Shown: positions 1-7,079, numbered from the stretch's first letter. The stretch is DNA of 8,781 bases from Comamonadaceae bacterium (GCA_947451445.1 CANFZJ010000105.1:1-8781); one strand, 5' to 3'. The notes: generated by a model from the letters alone, not told the origin. Numbers and translations: made by a program.

Positions 1-842
1 AACTGCAGGGCGTTGGTGTGCTGCAGCCAAGCGTCGGCGGGCACGCTGCTGGCGGCGACGAGGCGGGCGGCTTCCCACGGCGGGGCGGCCAGCAGGATGT
101 GGTCGAACGGCTCGCCGTCTACCGTCCATTGGCTGCCTTGGCGGGCGATGACCTGGACGCGGTGGGCGGGGCGGATGTGGGCCCCGTGCTGTTCCAGCCA
201 ACGCACGGCGGGCTGGGGGAAGAGCTGGCCCAGATCGACCGTGGGTAGCAACAGGTTCGAGCCCCCTGGCGCTCCAAACAGCGAATCTTGGATGACGCGC
301 AGAAACACCTGGCCGCTGGAGCGGTCGGCGGGGGTGTTCAATGCGGCGACGCACAGCGGTTCGATCAGTTGCTGGTTTACCAGCGGTGTGAGCGGGGCGC
401 ACAGGTCGGCCACCGAGGTGCTGGGTGGGCAGCGAAAGCGGGCCAGCTGCCAGCCGGTGGCCGCGCGCAGCAGGCTGGCTTTGTCGCGCCAGCCCCAGCC
501 ACGGGCTTGCAGGATGCCGACGAAAGCGTCGAACGGGGCGGGCAGGGCGGGCAGGCGCAGGCCGTGGCCGTTGGGAAATAGCAGGGTCAGCGGCAGGCGC
601 AGCAGGGTTGTGTCGGGATCAACGCCCACCGTGCGCATCAGCCGCAGCGTGTCGGTGTAAGCGCCGATGAGGATGTGCTGGCCGTTGTCGAGGCCGTCGG
701 TATTGTTTTCGTCAAATAGGGCTCTAGCGCGCCCACCTACTGCGCGGGATGCTTCAAAAACTGTAGCATGGTGCCCGGCCTGGGTGGCGCTGACGGCGGC
801 GGCCAAACCGGCCCAGCCCGCGCCGACGACGGCCAGTTTCAT
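1..842 (-). CDS. hpnE: HpnE, hydroxysqualene dehydroxylase (FAD-dependent), N-terminal 280 residues; 3' end beyond the window
   Basis: The reading frame runs leftward from an ATG at 842-840 and is still open at position 1, so only the first 280 codons are present. The protein begins MKLAVVGAGWAGLAAA, a Rossmann FAD-binding fingerprint (G7, G9, G12). The second part of the dinucleotide fold follows, VFEASRAVGGRAR at residues 28-40, then LDNGQHILIGAY near residues 51-62, typical of squalene-associated FAD-dependent desaturases of the amine-oxidase superfamily. HpnE is known to reduce hydroxysqualene to squalene, the last step of the HpnCDE route. Its ATG overlaps the hpnD stop as ATGA, so translation is probably coupled to hpnD. 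Codons 26-44 coincide with a dispersed repeat and have A/T-rich third positions, unlike the flanking codons. The C-terminal part of the family fold is not visible, so whether the gene is intact cannot be judged. Confidence 0.92.
   Translation of the reverse strand, partial: MKLAVVGAGWAGLAAAVSATQAGHHATVFEASRAVGGRARALFDENNTDGLDNGQHILIGAYTDTLRLMRTVGVDPDTTLLRLPLTLLFPNGHGLRLPALPAPFDAFVGILQARGWGWRDKASLLRAATGWQLARFRCPPSTSVADLCAPLTPLVNQQLIEPLCVAALNTPADRSSGQVFLRVIQDSLFGAPGGSNLLLPTVDLGQLFPQPAVRWLEQHGAHIRPAHRVQVIARQGSQWTVDGEPFDHILLAAPPWEAARLVAASSVPADAWLQHTNALQ
712..767. repeat. Dispersed 56-bp repeat, copy A, inside hpnE
   Basis: Read on the plus strand, this segment aligns without gaps over 56 positions to 3746-3801, with 36 identities counted by hand (about 64%). 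Shared blocks include TCAAA at the left end, GGCTC then AGCGC, the central CTGCGC, and TGTAGC at the right end. The AGCGC and TGCGC blocks sit about 10 nt apart as an imperfect inverted repeat. In hpnE (minus strand) it spans codons 26-44, where only 6 of 19 third positions are G/C, against 22 of 25 in codons 1-25. Small palindromic repeats of this general form are, to my knowledge, scattered through Comamonadaceae genomes. Family membership is inferred from similarity and recall, not from a search. Confidence 0.6.
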
Positions 843-1678
843 AGTTTGTTCAGCGCTTGTACCTTCCACGCCAGCCACAGTTTGCGCAGCGGCGTGAGGC
901 TGTTGCGCTGGTGCAGCACCTGGAAGTTGTCGGCTTCGATCTCGCGCAGCAGGGTGCGGTAGATGCTGGCCATCATCAGGCCGGGTTTTTGGGCGCGGCG
1001 GTCGGCGGCGGGCAGCATGCTGAGGGCTTCGTCGTACAGCTGGTGGGCGCGGGCGGCCTGGAAGCGCATCAGGGCGGTGAAGCGGTCGGAGTAGGTGCGC
1101 TTCAAGATTTCGTGGGCCTTGACGTCGAACTGCTGCAGCTCGTTGACCGGCAGGTAGATGCGGCCCAGCAGCGCGTCTTCGCCCACGTCGCGGATGATGT
1201 TGGTGAGCTGAAAGGCCAGGCCCAGCTTGTGGGCGTAGGCGGTGGTGGCAGGGTCGGTCTGGCCGAAGATCTGCGCCGATACCTCGCCCACCACGCCCGC
1301 TACCAGGTGGCAGTAGCGCTGCAGGCCAGGGAAGTCGAGGTAGCGGGTTTGCTCCAGGTCCATGTGGCAGCCTTCGATGATGGACTGCAGGTGGTGTTGC
1401 TCGATGTGGTAGTCGGCGGCCAGCGGCATCAAGGCCAGCATGACCGGGTGGGTGGGCTTGCCCGCAAAGGCGTTGGCGACTTCGCTTTGCCACCAGGCCA
1501 GCTTGGTGCGGGCCACGCCTGCGTCGTGGGTTTCGTCCACCACGTCGTCCACCTCGCGGCAGAAGGCGTAGAAGGCGGTGATGGCGGCGCGGCGCGGCTT
1601 GGGCAGGAACAGAAAGGCGTAGTAGAAGCTGCTGCCGGACGCAGAAGCTTTGTTTTGGACGTATTGCTCGGGGGTCAT
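839..1678 (-). CDS. hpnD: HpnD, presqualene diphosphate synthase
   Basis: This 279-residue protein has the all-alpha trans-isoprenyl diphosphate synthase fold (squalene/phytoene synthase family) and a normal length for HpnD. The first Asp-rich, Mg-diphosphate-binding motif is DDVVD at residues 44-48. The second is at residues 160-168 (N160, R163, D164, E167, D168), followed by GRIYLP, which is diagnostic for HpnD/phytoene synthase-like enzymes. HpnD condenses two farnesyl diphosphates to presqualene diphosphate in the cytoplasm or at the membrane surface. It is the middle gene of the hpnC-hpnD-hpnE operon: 12 nt separate it from the hpnC stop, and its TGA overlaps the hpnE ATG. No good Shine-Dalgarno sequence is visible before the ATG at 1678, so coupling to hpnC translation is plausible. 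A phytoene synthase is the main alternative, but the pairing with HpnC and HpnE favours HpnD. Confidence 0.94.
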   Translation of the reverse strand: MTPEQYVQNKASASGSSFYYAFLFLPKPRRAAITAFYAFCREVDDVVDETHDAGVARTKLAWWQSEVANAFAGKPTHPVMLALMPLAADYHIEQHHLQSIIEGCHMDLEQTRYLDFPGLQRYCHLVAGVVGEVSAQIFGQTDPATTAYAHKLGLAFQLTNIIRDVGEDALLGRIYLPVNELQQFDVKAHEILKRTYSDRFTALMRFQAARAHQLYDEALSMLPAADRRAQKPGLMMASIYRTLLREIEADNFQVLHQRNSLTPLRKLWLAWKVQALNKL

Positions 1679-1690
1679 TGTTGGTAATTG

Positions 1691-2557
1691 TTACATCCAC
1701 AGGGCGCGCCACAGCATCAGCGGCGCATCCCATTGGTTGATTTTGGGGCGTTGGTGGCGGGTGGCGTAGCCCAGGCTTTCGATTTTGTCCAGGATGCGCA
1801 GGCCGCCTTGCACCACCAGGCGCAGTTCCCAGCCCGCGCGGCCCGGCACGCGGTGGACCAGGGGGGCGCCGCTGTGCATCAGGTCGCGGGCCCAGGCTAC
1901 GTTTTCTAGCATCAACCGGGTCAGCGCGGGGCTTTGCGGGTTGTGGTGCAAGGCGGTAGCGTCCACGCCAAAGTGTTGGCAGCGGTCTTGCGGCAGGTAG
2001 TAGCGGCCACGCGGCAGGTCCAGGCCCAGGTCCTGCCAGAAGTTGATGAGCTGCAGCGCGTTGCAAATGGCGTCGCTCTGGTGCAGGGCCTCCTTATCTT
2101 GGACACCATACAAATGCAGCAGCAGGCGGCCCACGGGGGCGGCGGAGCGTTGGCAGTAGTCCAGCAGCGCGGCGCGGTCGGCATATCCGGCCTGGTCGCG
2201 GGTTTTGACCACGTCTTGCGTGAAGGCACTGAGCAGGTCGGCCAGCAAAGGCGTAGGCAAGGCCCATTGCTGGATGGCGGCTTGCAGGGGCCCGAAAACC
2301 TGGGGCCACTTGGGGGAGTGGGCTGTGCCAGCCGCCGCGTCGGCCAGGTCGGCGCGGAAGGCGCTCAGGTCGGCCAGCCGCTGGGCCGCACTGGCGTTGC
2401 CCTCGTCGGCGATGTCGTCGGCCGTGCGCGCAAAGCCGTAAATGGCGGCAATCGGCGGGCGCAGCCGGGCCGGGCACAGCCAGGACGCCACCGGAAAATT
2501 CTCATAGTGGCCGCCGGCTTGTGCGTTAACATTTTGGTTTGTTGGTTGGAGGTTCAC
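1691..2557 (-). CDS. hpnC: HpnC, hydroxysqualene synthase (squalene synthase-like)
   Basis: This 288-residue member of the squalene/phytoene synthase family is a paralogue of the downstream HpnD. N-terminal signatures are HYENFPVASWLCPARLR at residues 17-33 and the Asp motif DDIAD at 47-51. The second motif is NFWQDLGLD at residues 172-180, followed by RGRYYLP. The NFWQD form is characteristic of HpnC, in contrast to the NIIRD form of HpnD. HpnC is known to convert presqualene diphosphate to hydroxysqualene, which HpnE reduces to squalene. It is the first gene of the leftward operon. The start is a GTG at 2557: an in-frame TAA lies about 50 nt upstream with no ATG in between, and homology begins within about 15 residues of this start. 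No clear Shine-Dalgarno sequence precedes it, so the start is likely but not certain. Confidence 0.93.
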   Translation of the reverse strand: MNLQPTNQNVNAQAGGHYENFPVASWLCPARLRPPIAAIYGFARTADDIADEGNASAAQRLADLSAFRADLADAAAGTAHSPKWPQVFGPLQAAIQQWALPTPLLADLLSAFTQDVVKTRDQAGYADRAALLDYCQRSAAPVGRLLLHLYGVQDKEALHQSDAICNALQLINFWQDLGLDLPRGRYYLPQDRCQHFGVDATALHHNPQSPALTRLMLENVAWARDLMHSGAPLVHRVPGRAGWELRLVVQGGLRILDKIESLGYATRHQRPKINQWDAPLMLWRALWM

Positions 2558-2653
2558 GGTCGGATTGTCGCTTGGTGCGTACCCGCCGCTATCCTCTTAG
2601 GCCCACCCCGCGTGAGTCACTTCACAGCCCCCCGTTTTCTCCATAGGCAGCCC
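2558..2653. other. Divergent intergenic region between hpnC and the efflux operon
   Basis: These 96 bp must carry the promoters for both the leftward hpnCDE operon and the rightward efflux operon, because the two start codons face away from each other. I cannot assign a convincing -35/-10 pair on either strand. A TATCCT at 2590-2595 on the plus strand could be a weak -10, but it lacks a properly spaced -35. A perfect 9-bp palindrome, GTGAGTCAC, lies at 2612-2620 and is followed by TTCAC, giving a possible half-site repeat. It could be an operator but is short enough to be chance. A weak AGG at 2645-2647 precedes the adaptor ATG. Confidence 0.5.
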
Positions 2654-3844
2654 ATGTCCATTCCTTTACGTTTTCCCCTGTTTGTCCGTCCTGCGCTGTA
2701 CATGGTGGGTGTGGTTGCCTTGCTGGCCGGGTGCTCCAAGCCGGAACCGGTGGCCGAGCCGATCCGGGCGGTCAAGGTGTTGACGGTGGCGGTGGGCAAC
2801 ATCGCGTCGGCGCAGGAGTTCTCGGGTGAAGTGCGGGCGCAGGTGGATTCGGTGCTGGGCTTTCGGGTCGGCGGCAAGATCATCCAGCGCCAGGCCGAGC
2901 TGGGCCAGCGTGTCAAGGTGGGCCAGGTGCTGGCCCAGTTGGACCCGCAAGACTACAAGCTGGCGGCCGACGCGGCCCGTGCCCAGCTGGCCGCTGCGGT
3001 GACCAGCCGCGACCTGGCAGCAGCCAACTACAAGCGGTACAAGGATTTGAAGGAGCAGAACTTCATCAGCGGGGCCGAGCTGGAGCAGCGCGACAGCGCA
3101 CTCAAGGCAGCCGTGGCCCAGGTGCAGCAGGCCCAGGCGCAGTTGGAGTCCACCGGTAACCAGGCGGTGTACACCCGGCTGGTGTCCGATGTGGCCGGGG
3201 TAGTCACCCTGGTGTCGGCTGATCCGGGCCAGGTGGTGGCTGGCGGCGCGCCCGTGGTGCGTGTGGCCAAAGACGGCCCGCGTGATGTGGTGTTTGTGGT
3301 GCCTGAAGACCGGGTGGCTGCAGTCACATTGGGCTCCACGGTGGACGTGCGGGTGTGGGCTACCAATACCAAGCTGGTGGGCAAGGTGCGCGAGGTGGCG
3401 GCCAGTGCCGACACGGTGACCCGCACCTTCCAGGTCAAGGTGGCGATTGATGCCAGCACCGCGCCCGCGCTGGGTACCACGGTGTACGTCGTGCCGCAGG
3501 CATTGAGCCTGGCCAGCATGCCCGTCATCAAGCTGCCCACCAGTGCATTGAAACAAGAGTCGAACGGCAGCAGCGCTGTGTGGGTGCTGGATGCGGCCAG
3601 CATGACGGTCAAGTCGCAGCCCGTGGTGGTGGCCGCCGCGGACGGCAACGAGGCCGTGATCGCCAGCGGTTTGCTGCCTGGCATGCAGGTGGTGACGGCC
3701 GGAGTGCATGTGCTGGCACCGGGCCAGAAGGTCAGTATTTACCAATCAAAAATGGCTCCAGCGCAGGTAGATGCTGCGCAAGCAGCTATACCTTCTGTAG
3801 CGCCTGCGTCGGCCAGTGCGTCCGCAAGTTCTGCCGCCAAGTGA
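2654..3844 (+). CDS. RND efflux periplasmic adaptor lipoprotein (membrane fusion protein, HlyD/AcrA family)
   Basis: This 396-residue adaptor would link an inner-membrane RND pump to an outer-membrane channel. The chosen ATG gives a lipoprotein signal peptide: R6, a hydrophobic stretch at residues 14-26 and the lipobox LAGC at 24-27, so Cys27 would be acylated. A barrel-sandwich (lipoyl-like) half follows at about residues 65-98 (FRVGGKIIQRQAELGQRVKV). An alpha-helical coiled-coil hairpin lies at about 100-170, rich in Ala, Gln and Lys. The second lipoyl half is near 172-205 (SDVAGVVTLVSADPGQVV), and beta-barrel and membrane-proximal domains run to about 360. The open frame extends upstream to 1934, but that part is antisense to hpnC and is not coding. 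The permease gene follows after 7 nt, so the two are co-transcribed. The last ~35 residues are an Ala/Ser-rich tail that contains a 56-bp dispersed repeat. The substrate cannot be predicted. Confidence 0.92.
   Translation: MSIPLRFPLFVRPALYMVGVVALLAGCSKPEPVAEPIRAVKVLTVAVGNIASAQEFSGEVRAQVDSVLGFRVGGKIIQRQAELGQRVKVGQVLAQLDPQDYKLAADAARAQLAAAVTSRDLAAANYKRYKDLKEQNFISGAELEQRDSALKAAVAQVQQAQAQLESTGNQAVYTRLVSDVAGVVTLVSADPGQVVAGGAPVVRVAKDGPRDVVFVVPEDRVAAVTLGSTVDVRVWATNTKLVGKVREVAASADTVTRTFQVKVAIDASTAPALGTTVYVVPQALSLASMPVIKLPTSALKQESNGSSAVWVLDAASMTVKSQPVVVAAADGNEAVIASGLLPGMQVVTAGVHVLAPGQKVSIYQSKMAPAQVDAAQAAIPSVAPASASASASSAAK
3746..3801. repeat. Dispersed 56-bp repeat, copy B, inside the efflux adaptor C-terminus
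   Basis: This is the second copy of the element at 712-767, in the same orientation on the plus strand and of the same length. Its inverted arms are clearer: ATGGCTCCAGCGCA at 3752-3765 faces TGCGCAAGCAGCTAT at 3775-3789, whose reverse complement differs at only a few positions. It encodes residues 365-383 of the adaptor. Codons there are A/T-rich at the third position (5 of 19 G/C, including ATA, GTA and TCA), unlike the rest of the gene. The translation joins smoothly to an Ala/Ser-rich tail, so the reading frame is kept. Confidence 0.65.
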
Positions 3845-3851
3845 GCCAGTG

Positions 3852-6800
3852 ATGACCCAAGATACCCACACTGACCAGCCCAAGCCGGGCTTTAACCTGT
3901 CCAAATGGGCGCTGGACCACCCCGCGCTGACCCGCTACCTGCTGGTGGTGATGATGGTGCTGGGCTTTGCCGCGTACTTTCAGTTGGGGCAGGACGAAGA
4001 CCCGCCATTTACCTTCCGCGTCATGGTGGTGCGGACCTACTGGCCGGGTGCCACGGCGCAGCAGGTGGCCGAGCAGGTGACCGACAAGCTGGAGCGCACG
4101 CTGCAAGAGGTGCCGTATGCCTACCGCGTCCGCAGCTATTCCAAGCCTGGCGAGTCGCAAATCTTCTTTGAAGTGAAGGATTCCAGCCCGGGTAGTGCGG
4201 TGGCCAACATTTGGTACATCGTGCGCAAAAAAATCGGCGACATGGCCTACACCCTGCCATCAGGCGTGCAGGGGCCGTTTTTTAACGACGATTTTGGTGA
4301 TGTGTATGGCGTGATCTATGCGCTGGAGTCCGAGGGCTTTAGCAACGCCGAAGTCAAGGCTTTTGCCGACGATGTGCGCCAGCAGATGCTGCACGTGCCC
4401 GACGTGGCCAAGGTGGAGCTGTTCGGCGTACAGGACGAAAAGGTCTATATCGAGCTGTCACAAAAGCGGGTGGCGCAGCTGGGGCTGGACATGACCCAGG
4501 TGCTGGCGCAGTTGGGCCAGCAAAACGCGGTGGAGAGTGCAGGCACGGTGCAGACGCCGCTGGACGTGGTGCAGGTGCGGGTGGCCGGCCAGTTCCAGAC
4601 GCTGGAGCAGCTGGGCGACATGCCCATCAAGAGCGCAGGGTCCGACGCCAGCGGCCGCCAGCTGCGGCTGGGGGATATTGCCAAAATCAGCCGGGGTTAT
4701 GTGGACCCGCCTAGCGTCAAGGTGCGCCACGCAGGCAAGGAAGTGCTTGCCGTGGGGGTCTCCATGGCCAAGGGCGGTGACATCATTGCGCTGGGCAAGG
4801 CTCTGGACGCGCTGTCCGCGCAGATCGACAAGAACCTGCCTGCCGGGATGAAGCTGGTGCAGATGCAAGACCAGCCGAAGTCGGTCAGCACCTCGGTGAA
4901 TGAGTTCGTGCACGTGCTGATCGAGGCGGTGGTGATCGTGCTGGTGGTCAGCTTTATCAGCCTGGGGCTGCACAAGCGGCCTGGCAAGCACCCGTTCTGG
5001 CGCAGCTATACGCTGGACATGCGGCCGGGGCTGGTGGTGGGTATCACCATTCCGCTGGTGCTGGGCGTGACCTTCTTGGGCATGTGGTACTGGGGTATCG
5101 GGCTGCACAAAATATCGCTGGGTTCGCTGATCATTGCGCTGGGCCTGCTGGTGGACGACGCCATCATTGCCGTGGAGATGATGGTGCGCAAGATGGAGGA
5201 GGGCTACGACCGGGTGCGTGCGGCCACCTTTGCCTATGAAATCACCGCCATGCCCATGCTGACCGGCACGCTGATCACGGCAGCGGGCTTTTTGCCTATC
5301 GGTATTGCCAAGTCCGTCACCGGGGAATACACCTTTGCCATTTTTGCGGTGACGGTGTTGGCCTTGTTGTTGAGCTGGATCGTGTCGGTGTATTTTGTGC
5401 CCTACCTGGGCGTGCTGTTGCTGAAAGCGCCACCGCATGCCAAGGCGTTGGCCGATGGTGCGTCTGCACCGGCAGATGTCCACGGACACGATTCGTTTGA
5501 CACCCCGTTCTACAACCGCTTTCGCCGTGTGGTGGGCTGGTGCGTGCTGCACCGCTGGACCACCATTGGCCTGACCCTGCTGGTTTTTGCCCTGGGTATT
5601 GTGGGCATGGGCAAGGTGCAGCAGCAGTTCTTCCCGGACTCCAGCCGCCCTGAAATCATGGTCGAGCTGTGGTATCCCGAAGGCACCTCTTTTGCGGCCA
5701 ACGAGGCGGTAACCAAGCGGGTGGAAGCCCGTTTGCTGCAGGAGCAGGGGGTGGGCTCGGTCAGCGTCTGGGTAGGCTCGGGTACGCCACGCTTCTATCT
5801 GCCGCTGGATCAGATTTTTCCGCAAACCAATGTGTCGCAGTTCATTGTGGTGGCCAAAGACTTGCACCAGCGTGAGGTGCTGCGGGTCCGGCTGCCTGAA
5901 ATTTTGGCAACCCAGTTTCCCGAGGCGCGTGGCCGCGTTAAATTGCTGCCCAATGGCCCTCCGGTTTCGTACCCGGTGCAGTTTCGGGTGGTGGGTGTAG
6001 ACCCTGCGCAGCTGCGCTTGCGGGCCGATGAGGTGAAGGCGCTCATGCGCCAAAGCCCGAATACCCGGGCCGTCAACGACAACTGGAACGAATCTGTCAA
6101 AGTGAGCCGCCTGGAAATCGACCAGGCCAAGGCCCGTGCTTTGGGGGTGACGAGCCAGTCCATCGCCCAGGCGGCCAAGGTCATCCTCAACGGTGCGACC
6201 GTGGGCCAGTTCCGCGAGGGGGACAAGCTGATCGACATCGTGCTGCGCCAGCCGCTGGACGAGCGCAGTGCCATTACCGACATCGCCAATGCCTATTTGC
6301 CCACCACGTCGGGCCATTCCATCCCGCTCACGCAGATCGCCAAACCCGTATTTGCGTGGGAGCCTGGCGTCATGTGGCGGCAGAACCGCGACTACGCCAT
6401 CACGGTGCAAAGCGACATTCCTGAAGGCTTGCAGGGCGCGACGGTCACCAATGAGCTGTTGCCCGGTTTGCATGCGTTGGAGGCGCAGTGGGCTAGCAAA
6501 GGCATCGTCGGCTACCGTATCGAAGTAGCGGGTGCCGTCGAAGAAAGCAGCAAGGGCTCATCGTCCATTGCGGCAGGCGTACCGATCATGCTGTTTTTGA
6601 CCTTTACCCTGCTCATGCTGCAGTTGCAAAGCTTTAGCCGGGCTGTGTTGGTGTTTTTGACCGGGCCACTGGGTATTGCCGGTGTGGCGGGCGCATTGCT
6701 GTTGCTGGGCCGACCATTTGGCTTCGTGGCGCTGCTGGGCGTGATTGCCTTGATGGGCATGATCCAGCGCAATTCGGTGATTTTGATCGACCAGATCGAA

Positions 6801-7046
6801 CAGGAGCGTGCCCGCGGCGTACCTGCCTGGGATGCGATTGTGGAGTCTGCTGTAGGGCGTTTGCGTCCCATCGTGCTGACTGCCGCAGCGGCCGTGCTGG
6901 CCATGATCCCGTTGTCGCGCTCGGTGTTCTGGGGCCCCATGGCCGTGGCCATCATGGGCGGCCTGGTGGTGGCTACGGTGCTGACGCTGCTGGCTTTGCC
7001 CGCCATGTATGCGGCCTGGTTCCGGGTCAAGCGTGTGCCGGTCTAA
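3852..7046 (+). CDS. RND efflux transporter permease subunit (AcrB/HAE-type inner-membrane proton antiporter)
   Basis: This 1064-residue protein has the usual RND length and two-fold architecture. TM1 lies near residues 28-46, with a first periplasmic porter/docking region at about 47-350 that includes GVQGPFFNDDFGDVYG at 138-153. The TM2-TM6 bundle spans about 352-525, a second periplasmic region about 590-900, and the last helices run to about 1055. TM4 carries GLLVDDAIIAVE with D435 and D436, matching the proton-relay aspartates of AcrB (D407/D408). In TM10, R973-N974 occupies the place of AcrB K940-N941. A polar stretch at about 373-390, rich in basic residues, separates TM2 from TM3. The ATG at 3852 was chosen because it lies 7 nt after the adaptor stop and precedes the conserved cytoplasmic helix; an ATG at 3816 would overlap the adaptor gene. 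With the adaptor it should form a tripartite pump, but no outer-membrane factor gene is in the window. It is not the MMPL-type HpnN hopanoid transporter. Confidence 0.94.
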   Translation: MTQDTHTDQPKPGFNLSKWALDHPALTRYLLVVMMVLGFAAYFQLGQDEDPPFTFRVMVVRTYWPGATAQQVAEQVTDKLERTLQEVPYAYRVRSYSKPGESQIFFEVKDSSPGSAVANIWYIVRKKIGDMAYTLPSGVQGPFFNDDFGDVYGVIYALESEGFSNAEVKAFADDVRQQMLHVPDVAKVELFGVQDEKVYIELSQKRVAQLGLDMTQVLAQLGQQNAVESAGTVQTPLDVVQVRVAGQFQTLEQLGDMPIKSAGSDASGRQLRLGDIAKISRGYVDPPSVKVRHAGKEVLAVGVSMAKGGDIIALGKALDALSAQIDKNLPAGMKLVQMQDQPKSVSTSVNEFVHVLIEAVVIVLVVSFISLGLHKRPGKHPFWRSYTLDMRPGLVVGITIPLVLGVTFLGMWYWGIGLHKISLGSLIIALGLLVDDAIIAVEMMVRKMEEGYDRVRAATFAYEITAMPMLTGTLITAAGFLPIGIAKSVTGEYTFAIFAVTVLALLLSWIVSVYFVPYLGVLLLKAPPHAKALADGASAPADVHGHDSFDTPFYNRFRRVVGWCVLHRWTTIGLTLLVFALGIVGMGKVQQQFFPDSSRPEIMVELWYPEGTSFAANEAVTKRVEARLLQEQGVGSVSVWVGSGTPRFYLPLDQIFPQTNVSQFIVVAKDLHQREVLRVRLPEILATQFPEARGRVKLLPNGPPVSYPVQFRVVGVDPAQLRLRADEVKALMRQSPNTRAVNDNWNESVKVSRLEIDQAKARALGVTSQSIAQAAKVILNGATVGQFREGDKLIDIVLRQPLDERSAITDIANAYLPTTSGHSIPLTQIAKPVFAWEPGVMWRQNRDYAITVQSDIPEGLQGATVTNELLPGLHALEAQWASKGIVGYRIEVAGAVEESSKGSSSIAAGVPIMLFLTFTLLMLQLQSFSRAVLVFLTGPLGIAGVAGALLLLGRPFGFVALLGVIALMGMIQRNSVILIDQIEQERARGVPAWDAIVESAVGRLRPIVLTAAAAVLAMIPLSRSVFWGPMAVAIMGGLVVATVLTLLALPAMYAAWFRVKRVPV

Positions 7047-7052
7047 AACCGG
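7038..7052. terminator. Small inverted repeat across the permease stop codon (weak terminator candidate)
   Basis: CCGGT at 7038-7042 and ACCGG at 7048-7052 form a perfect 5-bp stem with a 5-nt loop that contains the TAA stop of the permease gene. Only GTTTC follows, so a proper U-tract is missing. It may weakly attenuate efflux-operon transcription before the tRNA gene, but it could be chance. Confidence 0.25.
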
Positions 7053-7058
7053 GTTTCA

Positions 7059-7079
7059 AGCACGCTAAAATAGCGGGCT
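7059..7079. promoter_or_regulatory. Imperfect palindrome containing a -10-like TAAAAT upstream of tRNA-Leu
   Basis: AGC-A-CGCTA at 7059-7067 and TAGCG-G-GCT at 7071-7079 pair as eight base pairs with one mismatch around an AAA loop. The hexamer TAAAAT at 7066-7071 resembles a sigma-70 -10 and lies about 59 nt before the mature tRNA 5' end, a reasonable leader length. No acceptable -35 is found 16-18 nt upstream (7042-7049 reads TCTAAAAC). It could be a promoter, an operator or a hairpin in the operon's 3' end; the sequence does not decide between these. Confidence 0.3.

Noticed and set aside
13..660. Several plus-strand frames of 76-215 codons at the left edge
   Set aside because: The minus strand here encodes a continuous, recognisable HpnE; the plus-strand frames have no recognisable features.
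857..1687. A 276-codon plus-strand frame opposite hpnD
   Set aside because: Low-complexity Gly/Val/Gln composition and complete overlap with a conserved enzyme gene show it is a shadow frame.
2612..2625. GTGAGTCAC palindrome plus TTCAC as a regulator operator
   Set aside because: Arms are only 4 bp and no regulator gene is in the window, so it is recorded only in the intergenic description.
1934..2653. An upstream extension of the efflux adaptor frame
   Set aside because: The extra 240 codons are antisense to hpnC, and the lipoprotein signal peptide fits a start at 2654.
2666..3745. A 359-codon minus-strand frame opposite the efflux adaptor
   Set aside because: His/Arg/Gly-rich with no domain signature, and antisense to a well-supported lipoprotein gene.
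3816..3851. An earlier ATG for the permease at 3816
   Set aside because: It would overlap the adaptor gene by 29 nt and add 12 unconserved residues; ATG 3852 gives ordinary operon spacing.
4458..6473. A 671-codon open frame on the minus strand, antisense to the permease gene
   Set aside because: It is rich in His, Gln, Arg and Gly, as expected from the mirror of a GC-rich gene, matches no family I recognise, and lies wholly inside a clear RND coding sequence.
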